Position numbers and translations under genes: made by a program
NCBI RefSeq assembly: GCF_024464595.1
Contig: NZ_JANHAW010000001.1
Coordinates: forward strand, 744,001 to 808,000
Direction: 5' to 3'
Source: Halobellus litoreus
GTDB taxonomy: Archaea > Halobacteriota > Halobacteria > Halobacteriales > Haloferacaceae
DNA length: 64,000 nucleotides
In this document: piece by piece, positions 42,237 through 51,057 of the stretch
Position numbering within the stretch: the first letter of the stretch is position 1
Layout: the number at the start of each line of letters is the position of its first letter
The notes under the pieces: model-generated
Seen by the model: only the letters and a program-made list of their open reading frames with translations
The model's database searches: none
Told to the model about the DNA's origin: nothing

Positions 42237-43490
42237 ATGGCCCGATACCACATCGAGACGTACGGTTGTACCTCCAACCGCGGTGAGAGCCGGCAGATCG
42301 AGAGCGCGCTCCGCGACGCCGGCCACTACCCCGTCGACGGTCCGGAGGCGGCCGACGTCGCCATTATGAACACCTGTACGGTGGTCGAGAAGACGGAGCG
42401 CAATATGCTCCGTCGGGCCAAAGAACTGGAGTCGGAGACGGCTGACCTCATCATCACGGGCTGTATGGCGCTCGCACAGGGCGAGGAGTTCCGCGAGGAG
42501 GGCGTCGACGCGCAGATCCTCCACTGGGACGACGTTCCCACAGCGGTCACGAACGGCGAGTGTCCGAATCCCGGGCCGGGAACCGAACCCGTCCTCGACG
42601 GCGTCGTCGGTATCCTTCCGATCGCTCGCGGGTGTCTGTCGAACTGCTCGTACTGCATCACGAAGTTCGCGACCGGCCGCGTCGACTCCCCGCCCGTCGA
42701 GGAGAACGTCGAGAAGGCCCGCGCGCTGGTCCACGCCGGCGCGAAGGAACTCCGGATCACCGGCCAGGATACGGGCGTCTACGGCTGGGATACGGGCGAT
42801 CGAAAGCTACCGGAGCTGCTCGATCGGATCTGCACGGAGATCGACGGCGACTTTCGGGTTCGGCTGGGGATGGCCAACCCCGGCGGGATCCACGGGATCC
42901 GCGAGGAGCTCGCCGACGTCTTCGATCGGCACGAGAAGCTGTACAACTTCATCCACCTCCCGGTACAGTCGGGGTCCGACACCGTCCTAGAGGATATGCG
43001 GCGGCAACACCGCGTCGAGAAGTTCGTCGAGATCGTCGAGACGTTCGATTCGAAACTCGACTACTGGACGCTCTCGACGGACTTTATCGTCGGCTTCCCG
43101 ACCGAGACCGACGACGACCACGCCCAGAGTATGGCGTTGTTCCGGGAGGTCCGACCTGAAAAGGTGAACGTCACCCGGTTCTCGAAACGGCCCGGCACCG
43201 ACGCCGCGGAGATGAAGGGCCTTGGCGGCACGGTGAAGAAGGAGCGTTCGAAGGAGATGTCCGAACTGAAACGGGACGTCGTCGCCGAGGCCTACGAGTC
43301 GATGATCGGTGAGACGCACCGCGTGATGGCCGTCCGTGAGGGGACGGGCGACTCGATGAAGTGCCGAGACGAGGCCTACCGGCAGATCATCGTCCGCGAC
43401 GCCGCGGAGCGGGGGATCGAACCGGGCGACTTCCTCGACGTCGAGGTGACGAGCCACCAGACGGTCTACGCGTTCGGCGAACCGGTCTGA
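42237..43490 (+). CDS. tRNA (t6A37) methylthiotransferase, MtaB/CDKAL1-type
   Basis: A 417-residue radical SAM enzyme that adds a methylthio group to N6-threonylcarbamoyl-adenosine 37 of ANN-decoding tRNAs. The N-terminal domain carries Cys11 (ETYGCTSNRGE), Cys47 (NTCTVVEKTE) and Cys76 (TGCMA), which bind the auxiliary iron-sulfur cluster. The radical SAM triad is Cys133, Cys137, Cys140 (GCLSNCSYC). A TRAM domain occupies the last 65 residues. Normal length; the absence of an archaeal-specific insertion supports the e-MtaB class. TATA-like TATACT precedes ATG 42237. Confidence 0.92.
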   Translation: MARYHIETYGCTSNRGESRQIESALRDAGHYPVDGPEAADVAIMNTCTVVEKTERNMLRRAKELESETADLIITGCMALAQGEEFREEGVDAQILHWDDVPTAVTNGECPNPGPGTEPVLDGVVGILPIARGCLSNCSYCITKFATGRVDSPPVEENVEKARALVHAGAKELRITGQDTGVYGWDTGDRKLPELLDRICTEIDGDFRVRLGMANPGGIHGIREELADVFDRHEKLYNFIHLPVQSGSDTVLEDMRRQHRVEKFVEIVETFDSKLDYWTLSTDFIVGFPTETDDDHAQSMALFREVRPEKVNVTRFSKRPGTDAAEMKGLGGTVKKERSKEMSELKRDVVAEAYESMIGETHRVMAVREGTGDSMKCRDEAYRQIIVRDAAERGIEPGDFLDVEVTSHQTVYAFGEPV

Positions 43491-43530
43491 TCGGCGCTCT
43501 CGCTGCCGCTCGATTCGTTCGTTGCTGCCG

Positions 43531-44562
43531 CTATCCACTGTTCTCGCCGCCGCCCTCGGACAGCTCATCGCCATCGACGATGCTGTACCCTTCGCCACCG
43601 TCGGCGCCTCCGCCGGTGATCGTCCCGTCGTTCCCGCGAGCGATCGCCGTTCCGACGAGCCGGTCCGCTTCGGCGTCTTCCTTCCACTCGCCGAGTTCCT
43701 TCGGATCGACGTGGACGAACACGTCGTCGACCTCCGGCATCGCGCGAATCGATTCGACGACGGCCGATTCGATGTCGTGGGCCTCGAAGAGCGTCATATG
43801 GCCCTCGACCTCGATGTGGAGGCTCACGTCGACTTCCGGGCCGACGTAGTGGGCAACGACGTCGTGCGCGCCCCGAACCTGTGGGTGTTCGAGCGCGCGC
43901 TCGAGGATCTCACGGCGGAGTTCCTCGGGCGGGGCCGCGCCGACGAGGTAGTTCACGTTGTCGCGGACGATCTCGTAACCCGTGTAGAAGATGCCGAGCG
44001 AGACGACGCCGGCGGCGATCGGATCGAGGACGGGCGCGCCGAACGACGCCCCGAGCACGCCGACGAGCGCCGCGCCCGCGGTGAGGATGTCGTTTCGGTT
44101 GTCGAGCGCGGCGGCGACGACCGCCGGCGAGTGGCGCTCCTCGCCGACGCGGAGGCAGTAGCGATAGAGCCCGTACTTCGCGCCGGCGGTCCCGAGCAGC
44201 ACGGCGACGCCCGCCGTCCCGGCCTCGACGCCGTAGGTGCCGTTCAGCACCGACGTGGTGGCGTTCCAGAGCACGGCCCCGCCGGCGGCGAAGACGCCGA
44301 CGGCGACGAACAGCGAGACGAACGGCTCGATGCGCTCGTGGCCGTGGGGATGTTCGAAGTCCGGCGGTTGGGTGGTCAGGTACAGCCCCGCGACGATGAC
44401 GAGGCTGTAGACGCTGTCTGCGAGGCTGTTGACGGCCTCCGAGCCGACGGCGAGGCTGCCGGTGAGCCCCCAGACGCCGCCCTTCGCGAGCACGAGAGCG
44501 AGGTTCACCGCGAGGACGACCAGTCCCACGCGGCGGACGACGCGCCTCCGGTCGTCGCTCAT
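43531..44562 (-). CDS. Cation diffusion facilitator (CDF) transporter
   Basis: A 343-residue proton-coupled metal exporter of the cytoplasmic membrane. Six hydrophobic segments occupy residues 12-205; the metal-site helices contain SEAVNSLADSVYS and ALDNRNDILT, with DFEHPHGHERIEPF between them, and residues 215-295 form the cytosolic ferredoxin-like dimerisation domain (VDVSLHIEVEGHMTLFEAHD). A Gly/Asp-rich tail ends the protein. The DxxxD-type residues fit iron, zinc or manganese; the metal cannot be fixed from sequence alone. Confidence 0.9.
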   Translation of the reverse strand: MSDDRRRVVRRVGLVVLAVNLALVLAKGGVWGLTGSLAVGSEAVNSLADSVYSLVIVAGLYLTTQPPDFEHPHGHERIEPFVSLFVAVGVFAAGGAVLWNATTSVLNGTYGVEAGTAGVAVLLGTAGAKYGLYRYCLRVGEERHSPAVVAAALDNRNDILTAGAALVGVLGASFGAPVLDPIAAGVVSLGIFYTGYEIVRDNVNYLVGAAPPEELRREILERALEHPQVRGAHDVVAHYVGPEVDVSLHIEVEGHMTLFEAHDIESAVVESIRAMPEVDDVFVHVDPKELGEWKEDAEADRLVGTAIARGNDGTITGGGADGGEGYSIVDGDELSEGGGENSG

Positions 44563-44733
44563 CGTCCGAGCGTACTCATCGCGGGGCTAAGTCGCTTCGG
44601 TCGAGGGTGCGACTTCCGACCGAGAGTGGACACAGTCGTTCGACCGGAAGCGTCTTCGGCGCTCTCGGCTGCACGATCGGCCGGTCGGGCGGTCCTCTCA
44701 GGGACGCCGATCCAATCAGTCCTGTTCCAGGGC

Positions 44734-44949
44734 TCAGAACTCGGCGCGTTTGATCCACTCGATGGCGACCAGCACGAACCAGACCATCCACGTCACGAAA
44801 ACAAAGAGCGACGCGGTGTAGTATCCGATCCTCGTGTCGACGACCATCGCGACGCCGAGCACCGCGATTACGAAACCGGCGGCTCCGAGATTACGACGCC
44901 GGTCGCGCAGCGCCGCGACGAGCGCGGTGGTTCCGGTGTGGTCCGACAT
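44734..44949 (-). CDS. Small two-helix membrane protein
   Basis: A 71-residue protein with a basic N terminus (ALRDRRRNLG) and two hydrophobic segments, about residues 24-39 and 43-64 (YYTASLFVFVTWMVWFVLVA). The long open frame upstream to 45156 is a shadow of the HIT gene in another frame; ATG 44949 is the sensible start. No function can be assigned. It lies on the same strand, about 70 bases after the HIT gene. Confidence 0.6.
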   Translation of the reverse strand: MSDHTGTTALVAALRDRRRNLGAAGFVIAVLGVAMVVDTRIGYYTASLFVFVTWMVWFVLVAIEWIKRAEF

Positions 44950-45019
44950 ACGTGGTCTCCTCTGACCGCGGAACGTGCTTTTCGAGACGTCGTGCGAGGG
45001 GACCGCTCGTGCCGATACC

Positions 45020-45607
45020 TCACTCCTCGAAGTCGAGTCTGACGGCGCGGGTCGGTTCGTCGGTTTCGCCGTCGGTCTCGTGCTCGCTCTCGGCCTCGCC
45101 CGTCGCCGCCGGCAGCGACGCGAACGCCTCGTGCAGGCGGTCGTAGGTCTCCTCAAGCGCCTCGACGATCACCTTCGTCTCGCCGATCACGGGCATAAAG
45201 TTCGTGTCGCCGCTCCAGCGCGGCACGAGATGCGTGTGGACGTGGTCCTCGATCGACCCGCCGGCGGCGTCGCCGCCGAGGTTCTCGCCCGCGTTCACGC
45301 CGTCGGGGTGAAACGCCTCGTCGAGGGCGTCGATGGCCGCGACCTTCAGCCGCGCGTGATCGAGTAGTTCGGCGTCCGTGAGGTCGCCCCACTCGCCGGT
45401 GTGGCGGTACGGGACGATCATCACGTGGCCGGGGTTGTACGGGTAGTTGTTCAGGATGACGAACGCGTGCTCGCTGCGGGCGACGATCCGGCTCGCTCGG
45501 TCTTCCTCGCGCTCGGGCAGCACGCAGAACGGACAGCCCTCGACGTTCTTTTCTTCGGAGTCGCGTTCGACCCAGTCGATCCGCCAGGGGGCGAAGACCT
45601 GCTCCAT
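45020..45607 (-). CDS. HIT family nucleotide hydrolase/transferase
   Basis: A 195-residue histidine triad protein, active on nucleoside phosphoramidates or dinucleoside polyphosphates. The triad is His122, His124 and His126 in EDHVHTHLVPRW. The N-terminal CPFC (Cys25, Cys28) suggests a zinc site as in GalT-like HIT proteins. The last 35 residues are an acidic tail. Its ATG is 11 bases after the methionine aminopeptidase stop; an upstream GTG at 45622 overlapping that stop (GTGA) is an alternative start. The two genes are co-transcribed. Confidence 0.88.
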   Translation of the reverse strand: MEQVFAPWRIDWVERDSEEKNVEGCPFCVLPEREEDRASRIVARSEHAFVILNNYPYNPGHVMIVPYRHTGEWGDLTDAELLDHARLKVAAIDALDEAFHPDGVNAGENLGGDAAGGSIEDHVHTHLVPRWSGDTNFMPVIGETKVIVEALEETYDRLHEAFASLPAATGEAESEHETDGETDEPTRAVRLDFEE

Positions 45608-45618
45608 CGTTCGCTCGC

Positions 45619-46509
45619 TCACGCGGTCAGGATCTCGCAGCCGTCTTCGGTGACGACGACGGTGTGTTCGGCCTGGCTGACGAGTTCGCCGTCGTCCTCT
45701 TTCAGGACGGGGTACCCGTGGAAGACGCCCTGCTGTTCCAACCGCTGGATGGCCATCTCCGCGCGCGGTTCGTCGAGCCACCGGGCGGCGAAGGGCAGGG
45801 TCCTGTACTCGTCTTTGACCTGTTCGAGGATCTGCCGGGCAGTCCTGTTCCGAACCGACCGGTCGCGTTCGAGGCTGTAGATCTCCTCTTTGGACCCCTC
45901 GGAGACTTTCCCGCGCCCGGTCGTCGCGAAGGGCTCGATGGCGACGACGTCGCCGACTTCGAGTTCGATGCCGCGGTCGGTCCCGCGGTTCGGGATCGTC
46001 GGCCCGGTGTGGGCGTCCCACTGCGCGACGCCGTGGCCCGAGAGGTTCAGCACGGGCGTGTAGCCGTAGCCGCGGATGACGTCCTCGATCTCCGCGCCGA
46101 CCTCGCCCGTCTCGACGCCCGGTGCGACCGCGTCGAGCGCGGCGTCGAGCGCCTCTTCGGCGGCCTCGACGAGTTCGGGAGTCCCCGACAGATCGACCGT
46201 CACCGCGGCGTCGGCGATGTAGCCGTCGACGTGGACGCCGCAGTCCAGACAGACCATCTCCTCGCCGAACTCGGTGTCGTCGTCGCGTCCCGGCGAGGCG
46301 TGGGAGGCCTCCTCGTCGACGCTGATGTTCGCGGGGAACGCGCAGCCGTCGGCGCGCTCTCGGATCTCCGCTTCGGCGAACTCGGCCACTTCGAGCTGTG
46401 TGACGCCCGGCTCGATCATCTCGGCGGCCTCGTCGAGCACGTCCCGAAGCACCGTTCCGGCCTCCCTGTACTTTGTCAGCGTCTCCTCGTCGAGGGGTCC
46501 GTCGCTCAT
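45619..46509 (-). CDS. map: Type II methionine aminopeptidase
   Basis: A 296-residue enzyme that removes the initiator methionine from nascent proteins. The two-metal ligands are visible: Asp89 and Asp100 (CLDCGVHVDGYIADAAVTV), His159 (LSGHGV), Glu192 (IEPFATTG) and Glu281 (QAEHTVVV). The type II insertion after the fourth ligand (about residues 205-265) is present. ATG 46509 (MSDGPLDEET) is preferred to the longer frame at 46536. It leads a two-gene operon with the HIT protein. Confidence 0.93.
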   Translation of the reverse strand: MSDGPLDEETLTKYREAGTVLRDVLDEAAEMIEPGVTQLEVAEFAEAEIRERADGCAFPANISVDEEASHASPGRDDDTEFGEEMVCLDCGVHVDGYIADAAVTVDLSGTPELVEAAEEALDAALDAVAPGVETGEVGAEIEDVIRGYGYTPVLNLSGHGVAQWDAHTGPTIPNRGTDRGIELEVGDVVAIEPFATTGRGKVSEGSKEEIYSLERDRSVRNRTARQILEQVKDEYRTLPFAARWLDEPRAEMAIQRLEQQGVFHGYPVLKEDDGELVSQAEHTVVVTEDGCEILTA

Positions 46510-46637
46510 ACCGGAGTCATCGGACGAGCGACCCAAAGAGGTTCCGAAGCCGACGCTGGTGGGAATTCACGGGAGTGGATGAAACGGGCGTCTCAGTTAC
46601 ACGTACCTACTTACGCCCGGAGCGGGTCGTCCGCCGT

Positions 46638-46943
46638 ATGCCCTCCGCGGTCACCGAAGCGTTGTTCAGCGAGCCCTCCGGCCGCCGTCACGCGCTCGTG
46701 ATGTTCGCCGGGGTGGCCATCTTCACGAGCGTCTACGTGTACTACGGGGTTCTCCGCGATTCCGCCGCGGTCGGGTGGCTGCTCGTTATGGTCGTCGGCT
46801 CCGCGCTGTCGGGGATCGCCGAGTCCCTTCCGAAGGATCGGCGGCGGATCGCCGGAGCGCTACGTATAACGGCGATTCTCGTCTTGCTGGGTGTCCTGGC
46901 GCTCACCGTATTCGTTCCCGAAGTCGTCGTCAGGTCAGGGTGA
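46638..46943 (+). CDS. Small three-helix membrane protein
   Basis: A 101-residue protein with hydrophobic stretches at about residues 18-37, 44-61 and 73-95 (RITAILVLLGVLALTVFVP). ATG 46638 is chosen; the longer upstream frame is rich in Arg and lacks the bias of coding DNA. It is divergent from map, and a box CTTACG-type A+T stretch is weak. I recognise no family; function unknown. Confidence 0.6.
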   Translation: MPSAVTEALFSEPSGRRHALVMFAGVAIFTSVYVYYGVLRDSAAVGWLLVMVVGSALSGIAESLPKDRRRIAGALRITAILVLLGVLALTVFVPEVVVRSG

Positions 46944-46976
46944 TCTCACTCGATTCGGCCGCACCGGCGCGGTCCG

Positions 46977-47657
46977 TCACCCGACGACGGACGCGACGAG
47001 GTCGTCGAGGTATGCGATCTCCTCTTCGAAGATGCCGTGGCCGCGGCCCTCGTAGCGGTCGAAGCGGACGTCGGCGTTCAGGCGCTCGAAGACCGCGACG
47101 GTCTCCTCGGCGCGCGACATCGGGATGTGGGGGTCGTCGTCGCTGACGCCCAGGAAGAAGGGCATTCTCTCGACGTCGCCCGTGTGGTCGAACTCGGTCC
47201 CCTCCTCGCCGATCAGGCCGCCCGAGAGGAGGACGAGGCCGCCGTAGCGTTTCGGCTCGCGCGCGACGAACTCCGAGACGAGACACGCCCCCTGCGAGAA
47301 GCCGACGAGGACGACCCTCTCGGTCGGGAGCCCCCCGGACTGGGCTTCCTCGACCGCTCGCCGGAGGTGAGCCAGCGCCGAATCGAGGTGCGGCTGGTTC
47401 CGCTCGATCGGCGCGAGGAAGCGGTTGGGATACCAGGTCCCTCGCTGGGCCTGCGGGGCGACGTAGTGCAGCCCCTCCCGGCCGAACTCCCGGGCGAACT
47501 GGAGCATCCCGTCGGCCCGCGCGCCCCGCCCGTGCACGAGGACGACCGCGGCGTCGGCGTCTTCGGGCGATGCGCCGGCGGTTCGGATCGGCTGCTCGGC
47601 GTGCGGGCCCGCGTCGATGTTCGGATCCTCGTCGCCGTTCGGGGTGCGTCGGTTCAT
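46977..47657 (-). CDS. Phospholipase/carboxylesterase-type alpha/beta hydrolase
   Basis: A 226-residue hydrolase. The catalytic triad is visible: Ser121 in VLVGFSQGACL, Asp174 in VSDDDPHIPM and His207 in GRGHGIF, with an oxyanion loop at VHGRGARADGM. It resembles bacterial MhqD-type and PF02230 esterases. Its ATG overlaps the stop of the dioxygenase gene (ATGA region at 47654-47657), so the two are translationally coupled. In bacteria this pair is induced by quinones and catechols, which supports a detoxification role. Confidence 0.88.
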   Translation of the reverse strand: MNRRTPNGDEDPNIDAGPHAEQPIRTAGASPEDADAAVVLVHGRGARADGMLQFAREFGREGLHYVAPQAQRGTWYPNRFLAPIERNQPHLDSALAHLRRAVEEAQSGGLPTERVVLVGFSQGACLVSEFVAREPKRYGGLVLLSGGLIGEEGTEFDHTGDVERMPFFLGVSDDDPHIPMSRAEETVAVFERLNADVRFDRYEGRGHGIFEEEIAYLDDLVASVVG

Positions 47658-48685
47658 TCGCTCGCCCCTCCGTCCGCCGGGGCCTTTTCGCTTTCCGCTG
47701 GGGCCGTCGCCTTCGTCTCTCCGGAGGGGAAGCCGTCGTCGGGAACGTCCAGCGGCGGCAACGCCGACTCGATCTCCTCGCGCTCGTCCGCCAGCCACGG
47801 GGGGAGTTTGAGTTCCGAGCCCAACGCTTCGACGGGCTCGTCGAGCGTGAAGCCGGGTCCGTCGGTCGCGATCTCGAAGAGGATGCCGCCGGGTTCGCGG
47901 AAGTAGATCGACCGGAAGTACTGGCGGTCCTTCTGCGGCGTCACGAACTGTCCGGCGTCGGAAAGCCGCTCGCGCCAGGCCAGTTGCTCGTCCTCGTCGG
48001 CGGCGCGGAACGCGACGTGGTGGACGGTCCCGACGCCGGGGCGGCCACGCGGCGGTCCGCGATGGAGCACGTCGACGACCGTCGCGCGATCGCCCGCCGC
48101 GGCGTAGCGGACGCGCTCGGCTCCGTCGTCGGGGTCGGTCTCGGCTCCGACGCGTTCGAAGCCGAGCAGGTCCAAGACGTTCGCCGTGGCGTCGGGTTCG
48201 GCGGAGTGCAGCGTGACACCGAAGAACCCTCGGATCGCGTGCTCGTCGGGGACGGGACCGCCGTTCCACGGCTCGATCGGCGAGTCCGAGAGATCCGTCT
48301 CGACGAGTTCGAGCGGTTGTCCGTCGAGGTCCGCAAGGGGGAGAACGTCCGCGCCGAAGCGCGTGCGGCGCTCGTCGACGGACGCGTCGGCGTCGCCGAG
48401 TCGGTCCGCCCAGTAGTCGAGGCTGCCCTCGGGAACGGCGAAGGCCGTGGCGACTGCCTGTCCGCGGCCGGGACGGCCCGGTCGCGCACCCTCGAAGGGG
48501 AAGAAGGTGAGCGCCGTGCCGGGAGCGCCCGTCTCGTCGCCGTAGTAGAGGTGATAGGTCGTCCTGTCGTCGAAATTGACCGTCCGCTTGACCAGCCGCA
48601 GTCCGAGGACCGCCGTGTAGAACCGGAGGTTCTCCTGCGGATCGCCCGCGACGGCCGTGACGTGGTGGATACCGTTCGTTTGCAT
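47654..48685 (-). CDS. Ring-cleaving dioxygenase-like protein (VOC family, MhqO-type)
   Basis: A 343-residue protein of two glyoxalase/dioxygenase modules, residues about 4-135 and 150-285. The metal site is predicted from His8 (GIHHVTAV), His222/223 (VGTVHHVAF) and Glu271 (GILFEIATD). The pattern and length match MhqO-type proteins, which cleave hydroquinone or related aromatics. The last 45 residues are a disordered acidic tail. It heads a two-gene unit and is divergent from the HxlR regulator. Confidence 0.88.
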   Translation of the reverse strand: MQTNGIHHVTAVAGDPQENLRFYTAVLGLRLVKRTVNFDDRTTYHLYYGDETGAPGTALTFFPFEGARPGRPGRGQAVATAFAVPEGSLDYWADRLGDADASVDERRTRFGADVLPLADLDGQPLELVETDLSDSPIEPWNGGPVPDEHAIRGFFGVTLHSAEPDATANVLDLLGFERVGAETDPDDGAERVRYAAAGDRATVVDVLHRGPPRGRPGVGTVHHVAFRAADEDEQLAWRERLSDAGQFVTPQKDRQYFRSIYFREPGGILFEIATDGPGFTLDEPVEALGSELKLPPWLADEREEIESALPPLDVPDDGFPSGETKATAPAESEKAPADGGASE

Positions 48686-48822
48686 AGTCTGGGTCTCCTC
48701 GCGGGTCCCGGAGGGAGTCGCGGGAAGCGGATCGTCCGCGTCCCCGTCCCAATCCGGTATCGCTCTGTTACCTACTAAAGAAGCGAAACCATTTGTATCT
48801 TCGCGGACGAAGGGGTGACCAG
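48686..48822. promoter_or_regulatory. Divergent promoter region between the dioxygenase and HxlR regulator genes
   Basis: Two A+T islands sit near the centre: CTACTAAAGAAG (about 48772-48783), giving a minus-strand TTTAGTAG box for the dioxygenase gene, and CATTTGTATC (about 48790-48799), about 25 bases before GTG 48823 for the regulator. They are so close that one bound regulator dimer could control both. I see no perfect palindrome. Confidence 0.5.
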
Positions 48823-49260
48823 GTGACGCCTGTGTCCCCAGACTCCCAGGACAAATACGACGAGGACGCGTGCTCGGTGATCGACTCGCTCGAACAGATC
48901 GGCTCGCAGTGGCGACTCATCGTCCTGCACGACCTCCAGGAGGGCGAGAAACGCTTCAACGAGCTCAAGCGCTCGACGGACGCCAGTTCTCGGACGCTCT
49001 CTCGCGTCCTCGACGACCTCCAGGAGCTGGGGTTCGTCAACCGGCGGCTGGAGGAGGACGCGCCGGTGGCGACGTACTACTCGCTGACGCCGAAGGGTCG
49101 GTCGCTGTGTCCGGTGTTCGACGAGATCGAGGCGTGGGCCGACGAGTGGCTGCACGCGACGCCGACCGGCGAGGATCCCGCGACCGTGGCGGCCGACGGC
49201 GGTTCGACCGACGAGGGGGCCGCGGACGGCGAGGCGACGGAATCCGAAGCGGCCGAGTGA
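48823..49260 (+). CDS. HxlR-family (DUF24) winged-helix regulator with two cysteines
   Basis: A 145-residue regulator (GTG start; GTG 48832 is an alternative). The winged helix covers residues about 14-110: CSVIDSLEQIGSQWRLIVLH, FNELKRSTDASSRTLSRVLD, VATYYSLTPKGRSL. Cys17, at the position of the redox-active cysteine of YodB/HypR-type DUF24 sensors, and Cys96 could form a disulfide or bind quinones. The acidic tail is disordered. Being divergent to the dioxygenase-esterase pair, it probably represses them until electrophiles appear. Confidence 0.88.
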   Translation: MTPVSPDSQDKYDEDACSVIDSLEQIGSQWRLIVLHDLQEGEKRFNELKRSTDASSRTLSRVLDDLQELGFVNRRLEEDAPVATYYSLTPKGRSLCPVFDEIEAWADEWLHATPTGEDPATVAADGGSTDEGAADGEATESEAAE

Positions 49261-49279
49261 TTCGGCCGATCCGGCCGCT

Positions 49280-49939
49280 TCAGGCGCCTTCGACGAGTCG
49301 TTTGAGTTGTTCCGGCGGCACGGCTCCGCGGGCGGCGTGGCCCTCGTAGGCGAACGTCGGAACGCCGGTGATACCCTGCTGTTGAGCCTCGCGGAACTGC
49401 GCTTCGAGGGCCGAGCGGCGTTCCTCGTCGTCGAGCACCTCGCGGACGAAGTCGGCGTCGACGCCGACCGCAGTCGCGATGTCGACGAGGACGTCCGCCG
49501 AGCCGATGTCGCGTCCGTCGTGCCACAGCGCCTCGAAGACGCGCTCGTCGAAGTCGAGCCACGTCTCGTAGTCGGACTGGTCCCGGACCGCGACGGAGAC
49601 GAGCTGTGCGGGCAGCGAGTCGACGTCGGTCGCCAACTCGACCTCCATCTGGTCGGCCCCGTACTTCTCGCGGAGCTTTCGGACGTTGGTTTTGGCCTGT
49701 TCGTAGTAGGCGTCGTCCTTGCCGTCGTCGGCGTCGTGGTCGATCGTTCCGTCGGGGTTCCGCTTGCCCGAGCGAAGGTCGAAGGGCCGCCAGTCTATCT
49801 CCAGTCGCTCCTCGCGTTCGGACTGGTACTCCGACAGCGACCGTCGCCCGAGGTAGCAGAACGGGCAGACGTAGTCCGAGTAGACGGTGATTCGGTCGTC
49901 TGTCGTCGCCGTTTCGGATCCGGTGGTGGCGTCTGACAT
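49280..49939 (-). CDS. DsbA/FrnE-like oxidoreductase
   Basis: A 219-residue thioredoxin-fold protein. The active-site CPFC (Cys25-Cys28) is in DYVCPFCYLGRR, with a cis-proline in GVPTFAYEG near residue 195. FrnE proteins are cytosolic DsbA relatives linked to polyketide biosynthesis and oxidative stress. There is no signal peptide, so it acts inside the cell. It is convergent with the HxlR gene (20 bases apart) and fits a thiol/electrophile stress cluster. ATG 49939 is chosen over the frame to 50029. Confidence 0.87.
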   Translation of the reverse strand: MSDATTGSETATTDDRITVYSDYVCPFCYLGRRSLSEYQSEREERLEIDWRPFDLRSGKRNPDGTIDHDADDGKDDAYYEQAKTNVRKLREKYGADQMEVELATDVDSLPAQLVSVAVRDQSDYETWLDFDERVFEALWHDGRDIGSADVLVDIATAVGVDADFVREVLDDEERRSALEAQFREAQQQGITGVPTFAYEGHAARGAVPPEQLKRLVEGA

Positions 49940-50109
49940 CGCTCGGAGGGAGGCGCGTCGCACATAAGAAGCCGTCCCGTCTGTGCGCGGCGGTACACGC
50001 GGGGAGCCGTTCCGGGTATCGCCGAGCAAGACGCGCAGTACCGGCTCTCGCGCGAAGGTGTCGAGAAACAGTACACATACGGTGCCGGAGTCACAACCGG
50101 GGACCGGTG

Positions 50110-50970
50110 ATGAAAGCGCAGGACTTCCTCGAATCAGATTGGGATTACTGTCTGGTCCTCGATGCGTGCCGCTACGACGTGTTCTGTGACGTCTACGACG
50201 AGTATCTCGACGGAACGGTCGAAAAGCGACGGAGCGTGGGGTCGTCGACGCCCGAGTGGGCCTCCCGGACGTTCACCGACCACCACGACATCGCGTACTT
50301 CTCCGGGAACCCCTTCATCAACGACCTGGGAATCCCGCTGAACGAACTCAAGTGGGGCGCGAGCTGCGACTACGAGTGGACGGCGAACGAACACATCAGC
50401 GACGTCGTCGACGTCTGGAAACACGGCTGGGACGACGACCTCGGCACGGTCCCCCCAGAGAGCCTCGAAGCGTCGCTGACGGAACGATTCGACCTCGTCG
50501 AGCGGAACGAGCGGACGGTCCTCCACTATATGCAACCGCACGCGCCGTATCTCTCTCGTGGTGCGGGACAGAAGCTCAAGCAGATCCAGAAGGGGATCCG
50601 CAGACAGGAAGACAGCCAGGAGGCGGCCGCGGACGGCGGCGGGGCCATCGCCGCGCTCGGACAGACCGTCAGGCCGCGGATCGAAAGCGCGCTCGAAGGC
50701 AGCGAACTCGCCCAGAAGGCGGGGTTGTGGCTCGAACTCGACCCCGTCGACCTCGTCCAGAACGGGACGCGGGAGACCGCCTTCGAACTCCACGAGGAGA
50801 ACCTGCGCATCGCGCTCGAATCGATCGCCGACCTGATTCCCAAGCTCGACGGCACGGTGGTCGTCACCGCCGATCACGGCGAGGCGTTCGGCGAGGAGGG
50901 CGTCTGGGAGCACCACATCGAGACGCACATCCCGCCGCTCGTCGACGTTCCGTGGCTCGTCGTCGAGTAA
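50110..50970 (+). CDS. Alkaline phosphatase/sulfatase-superfamily protein
   Basis: A 286-residue protein related to the gene at 19184. It shows YCLVLDACRYDVF (Asp18, Cys20), LHYMQPHAPY, VVTADHGEAFGEEGVWEHH and a final PWLVV. The Asp-Ala-Cys-Arg start and the Asp-His-Gly set match the metal and nucleophile sites of the fold. No signal peptide. The residues 150-195 insert (QKLKQIQKGIRRQEDSQEAA) is variable. GTG 50107 is directly followed by ATG 50110, the chosen start. Role unknown; relatives occur in glycosylation loci. Confidence 0.75.
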   Translation: MKAQDFLESDWDYCLVLDACRYDVFCDVYDEYLDGTVEKRRSVGSSTPEWASRTFTDHHDIAYFSGNPFINDLGIPLNELKWGASCDYEWTANEHISDVVDVWKHGWDDDLGTVPPESLEASLTERFDLVERNERTVLHYMQPHAPYLSRGAGQKLKQIQKGIRRQEDSQEAAADGGGAIAALGQTVRPRIESALEGSELAQKAGLWLELDPVDLVQNGTRETAFELHEENLRIALESIADLIPKLDGTVVVTADHGEAFGEEGVWEHHIETHIPPLVDVPWLVVE

Positions 50971-51057
50971 TTGCTAGACGGACTCACACGAGCAGTTTCG
51001 AGCGTCGCAGCGATAACGGCAGTAATTTACGCACGGTGCGGAAAGAGCCGGATGTTT

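Noticed and set aside
48686-48822. A defined operator sequence for the HxlR regulator
   Set aside because: The intergenic region has two A+T boxes but no convincing palindrome; naming an operator would be guesswork.
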